A stretch of 22,405 bases of DNA, from assembly GCA_900553305.1 (NCBI GenBank), contig USDI01000012.1, positions 1-22,405 on the forward strand, given 5' to 3'. This DNA is from an uncultured Lachnospiraceae bacterium (GTDB taxonomy: Bacteria; Bacillota; Clostridia; Lachnospirales; Lachnospiraceae). Positions 7,298 through 15,038 of this stretch are shown here, in pieces. The notes beneath the pieces are model-generated. The model was not told where the DNA came from. It did not search any database and saw nothing but the letters and a program-made list of their open reading frames with translations. The first letter of the stretch is position 1. Each line of letters begins with the position of its first letter. Made by a program: the position numbers and the translations under genes.

Positions 7298-8437
7298 ATG
7301 AGTGAGGTTCTTGTGAGGGAAGAAAATAAACAAATGCGGATTCTGTCTGCGGTCGGTATGATTCTGGTCGTGGCAGGGCATCTTGGATATTCCTTGTTTG
7401 ATTTGGGCGGGCTGTTTCCTTATTATTCGTTCCATGTGTTTATTTTTCTGTTTGTTTCCGGTTATTTCTACCGGGAGGAAGCAGAGCAGCATCTCCTGCG
7501 ATATGTGGGGAAAAAGTGCAAAACCCTGCTGCTTCCTTATTTTGTCTGGAATCTGGTTTATGGAATTCTGGCAGCGCTTCTGCATCACGCAGGCTTTTCC
7601 ATCGGGGGAGATCTCACGCTGTGGAATCTTTTCATAGAGCCGTTCGTGAGCGGGCATCAGTTTCTGTATCAGTTCCCGGCGTGGTTTGTACCGGCACTGT
7701 TTTTGATCGAGATTCTTAATGTACTGGGAAGAAAGGTATTGTCTCTTCTTCATTTAAAGAAGGAATGGCTGATCTTTACGGTATGTCTCCTGCTTGGAAT
7801 TGCTACGGTTGCGCTTGCAAAGGGAGGACATGTCTGGGGCTATTATAAATTTCCCGGAAGACTGCTTTTCATGATGCCGGGTTTCCAGTTGGGACGCATT
7901 TATAAGGAAAAATTAGAGGACAGGGTAAATAAAATCCGTGATGGCTGGTACTTTTCCGTTGTTCTGGGAGTCCAGCTTCTGATTACGATATGCTGTCAGG
8001 GACTTGCATTCAGTGCGGTATGGGTAACGGGGTTTGCCAATCCGGTGGTGATTCCATATCTTACCGTGGTGACCGGAATCGCATTCTGGCTGCGGATCTC
8101 GGACTGGATCAGCCGGATTCCGTCTGTCTGTTCCTGGTTCATGGAAGTCGGAAGACATACCTATGCCATTATGATGCATCATGTGTTCTGGTTTTTTGTC
8201 GTGAATTCGCTCTGCTATCTGCTTTCCCGGACTACGGTGTGGTGTGCGGAATTTGATACGGCACAGTTCTTTTCCGATATTAATTATGTTTATGCCATTG
8301 GTGGAAGCGATGCGGGGAAATGGATTTATCTTGCTTGGGGAATAGGAATGCCGTTGCTGCTTGCAAAGGGAACACAATATCTTGTGGGCAAAAAAATCCG
8401 GGACATAACGCGCAATAAAATTCCCGGCAAATCCTAA
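7298..8437 (+). CDS. Acyltransferase 3 family integral membrane protein
   Basis: 379 residues. The ATG follows AAAGGAGG by 5 nt. About ten hydrophobic helices. The N-terminal region 'ILSAVGMILVVAGHLGYS' contains the His of the family (H28), and 'FHVFIFLFVSGYFYR' matches the second-helix motif of acyltransferase 3 (OafA/YrhL/NodX-type) proteins. 'KTLLLPYFVWNLVYG' and 'AWFVPALFLIEI' also fit this family. Members move acetyl or other short acyl groups onto polysaccharides, peptidoglycan or other envelope glycans; the acceptor here is unknown. The C-terminus is short and basic. It diverges from the propeller lipoprotein and is followed by an independent promoter, so it may be monocistronic. Confidence 0.88.
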   Translation: MSEVLVREENKQMRILSAVGMILVVAGHLGYSLFDLGGLFPYYSFHVFIFLFVSGYFYREEAEQHLLRYVGKKCKTLLLPYFVWNLVYGILAALLHHAGFSIGGDLTLWNLFIEPFVSGHQFLYQFPAWFVPALFLIEILNVLGRKVLSLLHLKKEWLIFTVCLLLGIATVALAKGGHVWGYYKFPGRLLFMMPGFQLGRIYKEKLEDRVNKIRDGWYFSVVLGVQLLITICCQGLAFSAVWVTGFANPVVIPYLTVVTGIAFWLRISDWISRIPSVCSWFMEVGRHTYAIMMHHVFWFFVVNSLCYLLSRTTVWCAEFDTAQFFSDINYVYAIGGSDAGKWIYLAWGIGMPLLLAKGTQYLVGKKIRDITRNKIPGKS

Positions 8438-8444
8438 AAATGAG

Positions 8445-8473
8445 TTGACGTGTTCTGAAAGCTATGGTATTCT
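8445..8473 (+). promoter_or_regulatory. Strong sigma-A-type promoter upstream of the HxH-repeat protein
   Basis: TTGACG (8445-8450), a 17-nt spacer, then TATTCT (8468-8473). A start near 8480 gives a leader of about 138 nt that includes the A/T-rich hairpin at 8541-8561 and the perfect palindrome AAACCGGTTT at 8564-8573. Confidence 0.6.
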
Positions 8474-8540
8474 ACAAACACTTTCTTTGAATGACAAGTA
8501 AATACGAATTTGAAATAAAGGGTATCTTTCTGTGATTTTC

Positions 8541-8561
8541 ACAAAAAGGTGCCTTTTTTGT
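8541..8561 (+). terminator. Terminator-like hairpin in the leader of the HxH-repeat protein gene
   Basis: AAAAAG, loop GTGC, then CTTTTTT. The stem is short and A/T rich, and the 3' arm doubles as a T run. It sits about 65 nt after the predicted transcription start. It could end readthrough from the acyltransferase gene or act as an attenuator. No known riboswitch is recognised in the 8480-8540 segment. Confidence 0.4.
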
Positions 8562-8617
8562 ACAAACCGGTTTTGAATGAGTACACATTACAGATCAGAC
8601 AAAGAAAGGAAAATAAC

Positions 8618-10141
8618 GTGAGAAAATTTGAATTAATTTTAAGAAGAACGAAGAATATCGGACAGAAAAAGAAACGAAGAGTTGTAAGCAATCATAAAAA
8701 AGGAAGAATGGCAGCAGCCTTTTTCGGCATGCTGATGACAGGAACCCTGCTGCTTTCCGGAATGGAAATGCAGGTATCTGCACAGACCATACGACATGAA
8801 CATTTAGGAGATGCACAGAACGGAGGAGAGTGTTTCGCTGATGCCGTATATCATGTACATGAAGGAAATGAGGAGGAAGGCGGTTCCTGTTATAATACGC
8901 CGGTGTATCATGTTCATACGGGAAATGAAGTAAATGGCGGTGGCTGTTATGGTGAAGAAATCCGGCATGTCCATCAGGGAAGTGAGAATCAGGCCGGAGC
9001 CTGTTATACACCGGTTTATCACAGTCATGGTAATTCCTGCTATGCACAAAGAAGCCACGATGCTTCCTGTTCCTCACATTTCGAGTTTCACCCTTACGAT
9101 TGCATTGTTCATGATTGGGATGGAGACGGACACGGCTGTGACGGTTATACCGTGTATGATTGTGACGGGCATTGGTACATTGGCTGTGGAAGCGACGGAC
9201 AGATTGTCGGTTATCAGTTTTCCTGCAGCATGGCAGATGGGCAGATAACGGGATACCGGATGAATTGCAGCAAGACAAACGATACCATAGAAGCGTATGA
9301 ATTATCCTGCACTAAAACACCGGATGATATAGATTATTATGAAAATATATGCGGAATGGAAGAAGGACAGGAAATTACAATTCCGGATCCTCCGGAAGAA
9401 ACCACACCGGATGACGGGAATACCACCGGACAGGAAGAGTCTGAAAACGGAAACGGAGAGCAGGAAAACCAGGAACAGGGAGGCGGACAGACACCGGGAT
9501 CAGAGCCGGAATATATACCGGAGGTAATTCCGGCACCATCGGAGCTTCCTGCAATGACTCCGGCGCCATCAGAGCTTCCGGTAGAAGAGGTTATTTTAGA
9601 GGCGACGGTAAGAAAAAAACCGGCAGCGGAAACAGCAAAAACGTCCCCGGCCAGAGAGAAGGTCACCTCATCGCCAGAGCCGGTCCGGCAGGTAACCCCA
9701 AAGCCTGTAGCAGAGGAAACCGTGAAACTTCCAGAGGTGGCTGCCGAACCCGGAGAAGAAGGAGGGGAACCTGTAGTATTAAAACGTAAATGGCCGGTTT
9801 TTACGCCGGTAATTAAGATGATTTCCATTACTTCGGGAACCGTTGTGCTGCTTATAGCATTAATACTGCTTCTTCTTTATTTGCGAAGAAGTGTAAGGGT
9901 TTATAATGATAACGGAAAGGGAAGAATGCAATATCTGGGACGTGCAGGCGTAACGCTTTCGGAAGAGGGATACTGTGTTCAGATTACGGAACGGCTTGTG
10001 GAACAGGCATCAACGAATCGTTATTGTATCCGTCCGGATTTGTTCCTGATCGGAAAGAACAACAGCTATGAAATCTGGATTGTGAAGGATGGAAAAAGAA
10101 AATCAGTTTATCTGGATAAAGAAATGAATTTTACCATCTAG
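8618..10141 (+). CDS. Single-pass surface protein with HxH...GGxCY repeats and a cytoplasmic C-terminal domain
   Basis: 507 residues from the GTG at 8618, preceded by AAAGGAAAA. The long basic n-region (residues 1-30) and hydrophobic core end in VSA-Q, suggesting cleavage after residue 55. Residues about 59-144 hold four to five His/Cys repeats of about 19-20 residues: HEHLGDAQNGGECF, HVHEGNEEEGGSCY, HVHTGNEVNGGGCY, HVHQGSENQAGACY, HSHGNSCY. A Cys/Asp-rich block follows, then four exact 14-residue units of the form xIxxYxxxCxxxxx. A Pro/Glu/Gly-rich stalk (about 250-390) leads to one TM helix (about 402-422). The tail (423-507) is a compact mixed-charge cytoplasmic domain. The spaced His and Cys residues suggest metal binding, disulphides, or both (inference). 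Similar HVH-repeat proteins occur in Lachnospiraceae surface proteomes, with no function I know of. The tail inside the cell would allow signalling or anchoring. Confidence 0.8.
   Translation: MRKFELILRRTKNIGQKKKRRVVSNHKKGRMAAAFFGMLMTGTLLLSGMEMQVSAQTIRHEHLGDAQNGGECFADAVYHVHEGNEEEGGSCYNTPVYHVHTGNEVNGGGCYGEEIRHVHQGSENQAGACYTPVYHSHGNSCYAQRSHDASCSSHFEFHPYDCIVHDWDGDGHGCDGYTVYDCDGHWYIGCGSDGQIVGYQFSCSMADGQITGYRMNCSKTNDTIEAYELSCTKTPDDIDYYENICGMEEGQEITIPDPPEETTPDDGNTTGQEESENGNGEQENQEQGGGQTPGSEPEYIPEVIPAPSELPAMTPAPSELPVEEVILEATVRKKPAAETAKTSPAREKVTSSPEPVRQVTPKPVAEETVKLPEVAAEPGEEGGEPVVLKRKWPVFTPVIKMISITSGTVVLLIALILLLLYLRRSVRVYNDNGKGRMQYLGRAGVTLSEEGYCVQITERLVEQASTNRYCIRPDLFLIGKNNSYEIWIVKDGKRKSVYLDKEMNFTI
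8795..9049 (+). repeat. Coding repeats: HxHxG...GGxCY units
   Basis: Four full units and one short unit of the His/Cys repeat in the surface protein. The DNA copies have diverged well beyond the conserved His, Gly and Cys codons, so the repeat is old and kept at protein level. Confidence 0.75.
9200..9367 (+). repeat. Coding repeats: four 14-residue Tyr/Cys units
   Basis: The units QIVGYQFSCSMADG, QITGYRMNCSKTND, TIEAYELSCTKTPD and DIDYYENICGMEEG are each exactly 14 residues, with Ile at position 2, Tyr at 5 and Cys at 9 conserved. Confidence 0.8.
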
Positions 10142-10199
10142 CCAAACGCAAAAAGAAATACATTGTTTGCATAACTATAATGAAAAACTGCATAAAGTA

Positions 10200-10228
10200 T
10201 TGACTTTCCCATTGTGCCGTGATAGATT
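10200..10228 (+). promoter_or_regulatory. Sigma-A-type promoter of the amino-acid ABC transporter operon
   Basis: TTGACT (10200-10205), a 17-nt spacer, then TAGATT (10223-10228). The start would be near 10235, about 48 nt before the ATG of the binding protein. Confidence 0.6.
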
Positions 10229-10252
10229 TTATTTGTTTTAGAAACTAGATTC

Positions 10253-10266
10253 GCGTTTTAAAACGC
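10253..10266 (+). promoter_or_regulatory. Perfect 14-bp palindrome in the ABC operon leader
   Basis: GCGTTTTAAAACGC lies between the predicted transcription start and the ribosome binding site. It could be an operator downstream of the start site; as RNA it could not form a normal hairpin because it has no loop. Confidence 0.4.
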
Positions 10267-10282
10267 AGAAATGAGGAGAGTT

Positions 10283-11173
10283 ATGAAAAAATTATTAGCC
10301 GTTTTATTAACAGCAGCAATGACAATGGCTATGCTGACCGCATGTGGAAGCAGCAACACAGAAGCCACAGACACCACAACAGAAACTACCGAAGCAGAGG
10401 CTGATACCACAACAGAAGATGCAGCAGTAGAAGAAACCACAGATGCAGCAGACGAAACTGCTGATGCAGAAGCCGCAGTTTCCGAAGCACTTGCAGATGG
10501 CGTGCTTACCGCAGGTACGAACGCAGAATTCCCTCCTTTTGAGTATGTTGGGGATGATGGAGAAGCAGATGGTTTCGATATCGCTTTAATCAAGGCAATC
10601 GGTGAGAAGCTTGGCGTAGACGTTCAGGTAGACAACATGGAGTTCGCATCCTTAGTATCTTCCATCGGCAGCAAGATTGATGTTGCAATCGCCGGCATGA
10701 CGGTAACCGATGAAAGAAAAGAAACAGTTGATTTCTCTGAGCCTTACTATGAAGCAGTTCAGTATGTTCTTCTTCCGGAAGGAAGCGAGATTGCAACTGC
10801 AGATGATCTGAAGAATAAGACGATCGGTGTCCAGCTTGGAACAACCGGTGACTTCATTGCATCCGATATCGAAGGAACTACGGTAAACAGCTATAACAAA
10901 GGAATTGATGCTGTAAATGATCTGATCAACGGAAGAGTAGACTGCGTGATCATTGACAAGAATCCTGCCCTCGTATTCGAAAGCAAGTTCCAGGATGAAG
11001 GTTCCAAGATTACAGCAGTAGATGGTGCACAGTTTGATTTCGAGCCGGAATATTATGCAATTGCAATGCCTAAGGGTGACACAGCCCTTGCAGATGCCAT
11101 CAACAAGGCCATTGAAGAGTTAAAGGCAGATGGAACTTTTGATGAACTGGTAAAGACATATATTGAAGAATAA
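10283..11173 (+). CDS. Amino-acid ABC transporter substrate-binding lipoprotein
   Basis: 296 residues. The ATG at 10283 has GAGGAGAG just upstream; the in-frame ATG at 10271 would overlap that site. Lipobox LTAC with Cys21. Residues 22-72 are an unusually long linker almost wholly of Thr, Glu, Asp and Ala. Then comes a type 2 periplasmic-binding fold: 'GVLTAGTNAEFPPFEYVGDD GEADGFDIALIKAI', 'IAGMTVTDERKETVDFSEPY', 'IGVQLGTTGDFIAS', 'FEPEYYAIAMPKGD', the set of motifs seen in polar amino-acid binding proteins (GlnH/HisJ/FliY type). It captures an amino acid outside the membrane and delivers it to the permease. It is the first gene of the operon and is separated from the permease by a 14-bp hairpin, which usually raises its level over the membrane parts. 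The exact amino acid cannot be told. Confidence 0.9.
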   Translation: MKKLLAVLLTAAMTMAMLTACGSSNTEATDTTTETTEAEADTTTEDAAVEETTDAADETADAEAAVSEALADGVLTAGTNAEFPPFEYVGDDGEADGFDIALIKAIGEKLGVDVQVDNMEFASLVSSIGSKIDVAIAGMTVTDERKETVDFSEPYYEAVQYVLLPEGSEIATADDLKNKTIGVQLGTTGDFIASDIEGTTVNSYNKGIDAVNDLINGRVDCVIIDKNPALVFESKFQDEGSKITAVDGAQFDFEPEYYAIAMPKGDTALADAINKAIEELKADGTFDELVKTYIEE

Positions 11174-11213
11174 TCATTTTTGTGTTAATATTCAATATAG
11201 CGTATAGCATATC

Positions 11214-11244
11214 ATAGAGGATAGCATTTTATGCTATCCTCTAT
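11214..11244 (+). other. Intercistronic hairpin after the binding-protein gene
   Basis: A perfect 14-bp stem, ATAGAGGATAGCAT with its complement, closed by loop TTT. No proper T run follows (ATCTTTAA), so it is more likely a 3'-end stabiliser or partial terminator that lets the binding protein be made in excess over the permease and ATPase. Confidence 0.65.
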
Positions 11245-11273
11245 CTTTAATTTGAGGAAGAGGTTAGATACAA

Positions 11274-11955
11274 ATGTTGGAATGGTTGAACAAAGTAGAA
11301 GGAAGCTTTTATAAAGCATTCCTTGCAGAAGACCGGTGGAAATTATATTTTGCCGGACTGGGAGTAACACTGAAGGTTGCATTCTTTGCGGCAATCCTCG
11401 GCCTGGTAATCGGAACGGTGATTGCGTTGATGAAGCTTTCCACAGGAAAGAAAGGAAAGGGAACCATCTGGTCCTTTATTGCGAACTGCTATATTGATAT
11501 TATCCGTGGAACACCGTCGGTACTGCAGTTATTGATTATGTGGTTCATTATTATGAAGAACTGCAAGACTTTCCTTTGGTATCAACAGTGGCGCTTATGT
11601 GGCAGAGATTGTCCGTGCCGGAATTCTTGCGGTAGACAAGGGACAGACGGAAGCCGGAAGATCGCTTGGCTTATCCAAGGCACAGACCATGATTTATATT
11701 GTCATTCCGCAGGCGATTAAGAATGTACTTCCTCCGATCGGTAATGAATTTATCGTGTTGTTAAAGGAGACTGCGATTGTCGGTTACGTGAGTCTGACAG
11801 ACCTTACCAGAGCCGCAAACCAGATTTCTTCAAGAACCTACGAAGCATTTATGCCATTGATTGGTGCAGCAGTAATCTACTTTGTGATTATTAAGATTTT
11901 AACTATTCTGTTGGGCGTATTGGAGAGGAGGCTGCGTAAGAGTGATAATCGTTAA
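11274..11955 (+). pseudogene. Amino-acid ABC transporter permease, frameshifted
   Basis: The first frame from the ATG at 11274 reads a normal permease N-terminus through 'GTPSVLQLLIMWFIIM' (His/Glu/Gln/Arg/opine family). It then turns into a non-homologous tail and stops at 11720. The family sequence resumes in the +1 frame near 11566: 'FGINSGAYVAEIVRAG', the EAA-loop region 'DKGQTEAGRSLGLSKAQTMI', through 'GVLERRLRKSDNR' and stop at 11955. Together the two pieces make about 227 residues, slightly below the usual 230-245. The join, around 11557-11570, lacks roughly seven residues of a TM helix compared with family members I recall, so a small out-of-frame deletion fits better than a homopolymer slip. 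No slippery site for programmed frameshifting is visible. Flanking binding protein and ATPase are intact. It could be a real lesion or an assembly error. Confidence 0.8.
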
Positions 11956-12664
11956 GGACCTTCATAAAAAATTTGACAATAACCACGTACTCCGTGGCGT
12001 GAATTATCATGTACATCAGGGAGAAAAGATCGTTATTATCGGTCCCTCCGGCTCCGGTAAAAGTACGTTCCTTCGATGCCTCAATTTACTGGAAACACCG
12101 ACAAGCGGTGAAATCTGGTTTGACGGACAGCTGATTACAGGTGATAAGGTGAATATCAATCATGTGCGTCAGCACATGGGCATGGTATTCCAGAACTTTA
12201 ACCTGTTTAATAATCTTTCCATTATGGATAATATTACCCTTGCGCCTGTGAAGTTAAAGCTGCAGAGCAGGGAAGAAGCCGGTGAGAATGCCTTGAAGCT
12301 CTTAGAGCGTGTCGGATTAAAGGAGAAGGCAGATGCCTTCCCAAGCCAGTTATCCGGTGGACAGAAGCAGCGTATTGCGATTGTCCGTTCCCTTGCCATG
12401 AATCCGAGGGTAATGTTGTTTGATGAACCGACTTCCGCACTTGATCCGGAAATGGTAGGCGAGGTTCTTGCCGTTATGAAGGAACTGGCAGATTCCGGTA
12501 TGACGATGGTGGTTGTTACCCACGAAATGGGATTTGCGAGAGAGGTCGGAACGAAGGTATTGTTTATGGATGAAGGAATTATTATGGAAGAAAATACACC
12601 TTCCGAAATCTTTAACAATCCCCAGTGTCAGCGTCTGCAGGATTTCTTATCCAAGGTGCTGTAG
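11942..12664 (+). CDS. Amino-acid ABC transporter ATP-binding protein (GlnQ type)
   Basis: 240 residues, the standard size. The GTG start at 11942 overlaps the permease end by 14 nt, showing translational coupling. Walker A GPSGSGKST (34-42), Q-loop Q84, signature LSGGQ (137-141), Walker B VMLFDEP (D161, E162) and H-loop His194 are all present, so the ATPase is predicted to be active. It powers uptake of the amino acid bound by the 10283 product and needs the permease, whose gene is frameshifted. It is the last gene of the operon, ending before a structured intergenic region. Confidence 0.93.
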   Translation: MIIVKDLHKKFDNNHVLRGVNYHVHQGEKIVIIGPSGSGKSTFLRCLNLLETPTSGEIWFDGQLITGDKVNINHVRQHMGMVFQNFNLFNNLSIMDNITLAPVKLKLQSREEAGENALKLLERVGLKEKADAFPSQLSGGQKQRIAIVRSLAMNPRVMLFDEPTSALDPEMVGEVLAVMKELADSGMTMVVVTHEMGFAREVGTKVLFMDEGIIMEENTPSEIFNNPQCQRLQDFLSKVL

Positions 12665-12706
12665 GAGAGGTAACTATTCCGGATAGTTAGAATTTGGGAA
12701 AGATAA

Positions 12707-12758
12707 AGCCGGTATACGATACATCAGAAAGACAGACGGATGTACCTGTGTATCGGCT
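12707..12758 (+). terminator. Structured hairpin after the ABC operon
   Basis: Outer stem AGCCGGTATAC with GTGTATCGGCT (11 bp including two G-U wobbles) and inner stem TACATC with GATGTA around a purine-rich loop. It is followed by TCTTTG, a poor T run. It lies 20 nt before the glycosyltransferase start, so it may be a weak terminator or a processing/translation control element. Confidence 0.45.
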
Positions 12759-12777
12759 TCTTTGAAAAGAGGAAGCC

Positions 12778-13800
12778 ATGATTCGGATCAGTTTATGTAT
12801 GATTGTCAAAAACGAAGAAAGAGTGTTGGAACGATGCCTTTCTTCCGTCTGTGATCTGATGGATGAAATTATCATTGTAGATACCGGATCGACAGACCGC
12901 ACGAAGGAGATTGCAGGAAAGTATACCAGCCGGATTTATGATTTTACATGGTGTAACGATTTTTCGAAAGCAAGGAACTTCGCTTTTGAAAAAGCAACCT
13001 GTGATTATATCTATTCGGCCGATGCCGATGAAGTGCTTGATGAAGAGAACCGCGAAAAATTCCGGATTTTAAAGGAAAATCTGATGCCGGAGGTTGAAAT
13101 TGTGCAGATGTACTATGGAAACCAGCTTGCAAACGGTACGGTGTATAACTTTGACAGGGAGCTTCGTCCCAAGCTGTTTAAGAGGCTTCGGACTTTTGTG
13201 TGGACAGAACCGGTGCATGAAACAGTACGTCTCTTTCCGGTGGTATATGACAGCGAGATTGAGATCACCCATAAGCCGGAGCACAATCACGGAGACCGTG
13301 ACATTGCGATCTTTGAGCAGTTGCTTGACCGTGGAGAGGCACTTTCGAAAAGGCTGTTTGATTTTTATGCAAGGGAGCTGTTCGTGGCAGGAAGCAAAGA
13401 GCAGTTGATCCGGGCGAAGGATTATTTTGTTTCCATAGCAAAAAACAGCGAAACGGATCCGGATCAGTTAAAGACTGCGCTTGCGGTTGTGGTACGGAGC
13501 TGCTTTGAAGCAGGGGATGCACTTACCATGTACCGGTATGCAATGAAGGATGTCGCCAGTGAGGCGAGCAGTGAGGTCTGCTGTATTCTGGGAGAGTATT
13601 ATCAGAAGCGGCAGGATTATGAGGAAGCAATTTTGTGGTTTTACAATGCCGCCTATGAGCAGCAGAGCATTCTGAATATCCGCTATCAGAAGGAAATTCC
13701 GTTAGAAGGGCTGATTGCTTGTTATCATGCCTTGTCCATGAGTGAGCAGGAGACCTATTATAAGAAAGAACTAGAATTATCTTGCATGGTGTCGGGTTAG
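12778..13800 (+). CDS. Family 2 glycosyltransferase with C-terminal TPR-like helices
   Basis: 340 residues. AGAGGAAG precedes the ATG. The N-terminal GT-A domain begins 'ISLCMIVKNEERVLERCLSS', has 'IIIVDTGSTDRTKEIA' (nucleotide-sugar site, D35 and D40) and the metal-binding DxD at 'SADADE' (D82, D84). 'ARNFAFEKA' is typical of the SunS-like GT2 subgroup. From about residue 195 the chain is helical, with TPR-like hairpins ('CILGEYYQKRQDYEEAILWFYNAA'). No membrane segment, so it is cytoplasmic. The acceptor is unknown; proteins of this layout are often called TPR-containing glycosyltransferases and may modify surface glycans or peptides. It lies between the ABC operon and hisC, on the same strand. 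Confidence 0.87.
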   Translation: MIRISLCMIVKNEERVLERCLSSVCDLMDEIIIVDTGSTDRTKEIAGKYTSRIYDFTWCNDFSKARNFAFEKATCDYIYSADADEVLDEENREKFRILKENLMPEVEIVQMYYGNQLANGTVYNFDRELRPKLFKRLRTFVWTEPVHETVRLFPVVYDSEIEITHKPEHNHGDRDIAIFEQLLDRGEALSKRLFDFYARELFVAGSKEQLIRAKDYFVSIAKNSETDPDQLKTALAVVVRSCFEAGDALTMYRYAMKDVASEASSEVCCILGEYYQKRQDYEEAILWFYNAAYEQQSILNIRYQKEIPLEGLIACYHALSMSEQETYYKKELELSCMVSG

Positions 13801-13810
13801 ATGATACCAT
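13782..13810 (+). promoter_or_regulatory. Promoter for hisC inside the 3' end of the glycosyltransferase gene
   Basis: TTGCAT (13782-13787), a 17-nt spacer, then TACCAT (13805-13810). The leader would be about 73 nt. No T-box or other riboswitch is seen in it. Confidence 0.45.
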
Positions 13811-13889
13811 AAGTGCGTTACGAATATAAAATAAGGGTAACTGTGTAATTAACTGAATAATTATGATGCAGTTACGAATGGGGAGCAAC

Positions 13890-14942
13890 ATGAGCTGGGA
13901 AGAAAATGTACGAAAGGTAATCCCGTATGTCGCAGGCGAACAGCCAAAGGATACGGATGTCATTAAGCTAAACACCAATGAATGCCCTTATCCCCCGGCA
14001 CCGGGAGTAGAGAAGCTGGCAAAGGAGCTGTGTGTGGACAGGCTGCGGTTATATCCGAATATGGATGCGGCAGAGCTTGTAGAGGCACTTGCAGATTATT
14101 ATAAAGTAAAAGAATCCGAGGTATTTGTCGGAGTCGGCTCGGATGATGTACTGGGAATGGCATTTATGACCTTCTTTAACAGTGACAGACCGATTCTGTT
14201 TCCGGATATTACCTATTCCTTTTATGATGTCTGGGCAGAGCTTTTTAAGATTCCGTATGAGACCTGTGCATTGGATGAAGAATTCCGGATCCGGAAGGAA
14301 GATTATTTTCGTCCGAATGGGGGAATCATTATTCCGAATCCCAATGCGCCGACGGCGATCTTTGAGGATTGCAGCGTATTAGAGGAGATTGTGGCAGGGA
14401 ACCCCGATTCCGTAGTCATTATTGATGAAGCGTATGTGGATTTTGGTGCGGAAAGTATGCTGCCGCTCATTCATAAATATGATAATCTCATGGTAGTACA
14501 GACCTTTTCCAAGTCGCGTGCCATGGCCGGTATGCGGATTGGATTTGCAATTGCCAATGAAAAGCTGATTGGGTATCTGAAGGATGTGAAGTTTTCCTAT
14601 AATTCCTACACCATGAACCTGCCGGCGATTAAGCTGGGGGTGGAAGCGGTCAGGGACAGGGAATATTTTGAAAGCACGGTACAAAAGATTATTAAGACAC
14701 GGGAATGGACGAAGGATCAGTTAAAGAAGCTGGGATTTGCGTTCACGGATTCAAAAAGTAACTTCCTGTTTGCAACACATGAGAAGGTTCCGGCACAGCA
14801 GATCTTTGATGAGCTGCGTAAGCGGAAGATCTATGTACGCCACTGGAATAAGCCGCGTATCGAAAATTACTTACGAATTACGATTGGGACGCCGCAGCAG
14901 ATGGAAAAGCTGTGCGAGACATTAGAGGAGATTCTGGGGTGA
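13890..14942 (+). CDS. hisC: Histidinol-phosphate aminotransferase
   Basis: 350 residues, full length for HisC. The ATG at 13890 has GGGGAG 5 nt upstream; in-frame upstream ATGs lack a ribosome binding site. This PLP enzyme converts imidazole acetol-phosphate and glutamate to histidinol-phosphate in histidine synthesis. Visible are the N-terminal 'IKLNTNECPYPP', the cofactor region 'NPNAPT' (150-155), 'IIDEAYVDF' (D179) and the Schiff-base lysine in 'TFSKSRAMAGMRIGFA' (K208), with the phosphate-binding Arg at about 216. No other his gene is near, so it could serve histidine, or aromatic amino acids as a general aminotransferase; related enzymes do both. Confidence 0.9.
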   Translation: MSWEENVRKVIPYVAGEQPKDTDVIKLNTNECPYPPAPGVEKLAKELCVDRLRLYPNMDAAELVEALADYYKVKESEVFVGVGSDDVLGMAFMTFFNSDRPILFPDITYSFYDVWAELFKIPYETCALDEEFRIRKEDYFRPNGGIIIPNPNAPTAIFEDCSVLEEIVAGNPDSVVIIDEAYVDFGAESMLPLIHKYDNLMVVQTFSKSRAMAGMRIGFAIANEKLIGYLKDVKFSYNSYTMNLPAIKLGVEAVRDREYFESTVQKIIKTREWTKDQLKKLGFAFTDSKSNFLFATHEKVPAQQIFDELRKRKIYVRHWNKPRIENYLRITIGTPQQMEKLCETLEEILG

Positions 14943-14997
14943 AACAGGATAATGGATGCTCCGGTATGAATGTTCCGAACGGGAATCGTTAAGTAAG

Positions 14998-15015
14998 AAT
15001 TATTTTAAAATAATT
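14998..15015. promoter_or_regulatory. Perfect 18-bp A/T palindrome
   Basis: AATTATTTTAAAATAATT, 24 bp before the start of the small exporter-like gene. It contains possible -10 sequences (TAAAAT) and could be a regulator site, though A/T palindromes of this kind can arise by chance. Confidence 0.35.
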
Positions 15016-15038
15016 TGGATTTGATTAAGGAGAATGTG

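Noticed and set aside
8492..8536. Short frame ATG...TGA (14 codons) in the leader of the surface protein gene, ending just before the hairpin.
   Set aside because: No ribosome binding site and no run of a regulatory codon; it is probably chance.
8595..9278. Long minus-strand open frame (227 codons) opposite the HxH-repeat protein.
   Set aside because: It mirrors the repeat-rich plus-strand gene, has a His/Arg/Asn-rich composition with no recognisable domain, and has no promoter or binding site of its own.
11550..11600. Programmed ribosomal frameshift in the permease gene.
   Set aside because: No slippery heptamer or following pseudoknot is visible, and residues appear to be missing, which frameshifting would not explain.
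13801..13889. GTTAC...GTAAC pair between the glycosyltransferase and hisC as a fourth copy of the 3'-UTR element.
   Set aside because: The inner sequence (GAATATAAAATAAG) shares nothing with the core GGAACGAGGTACGAGT.
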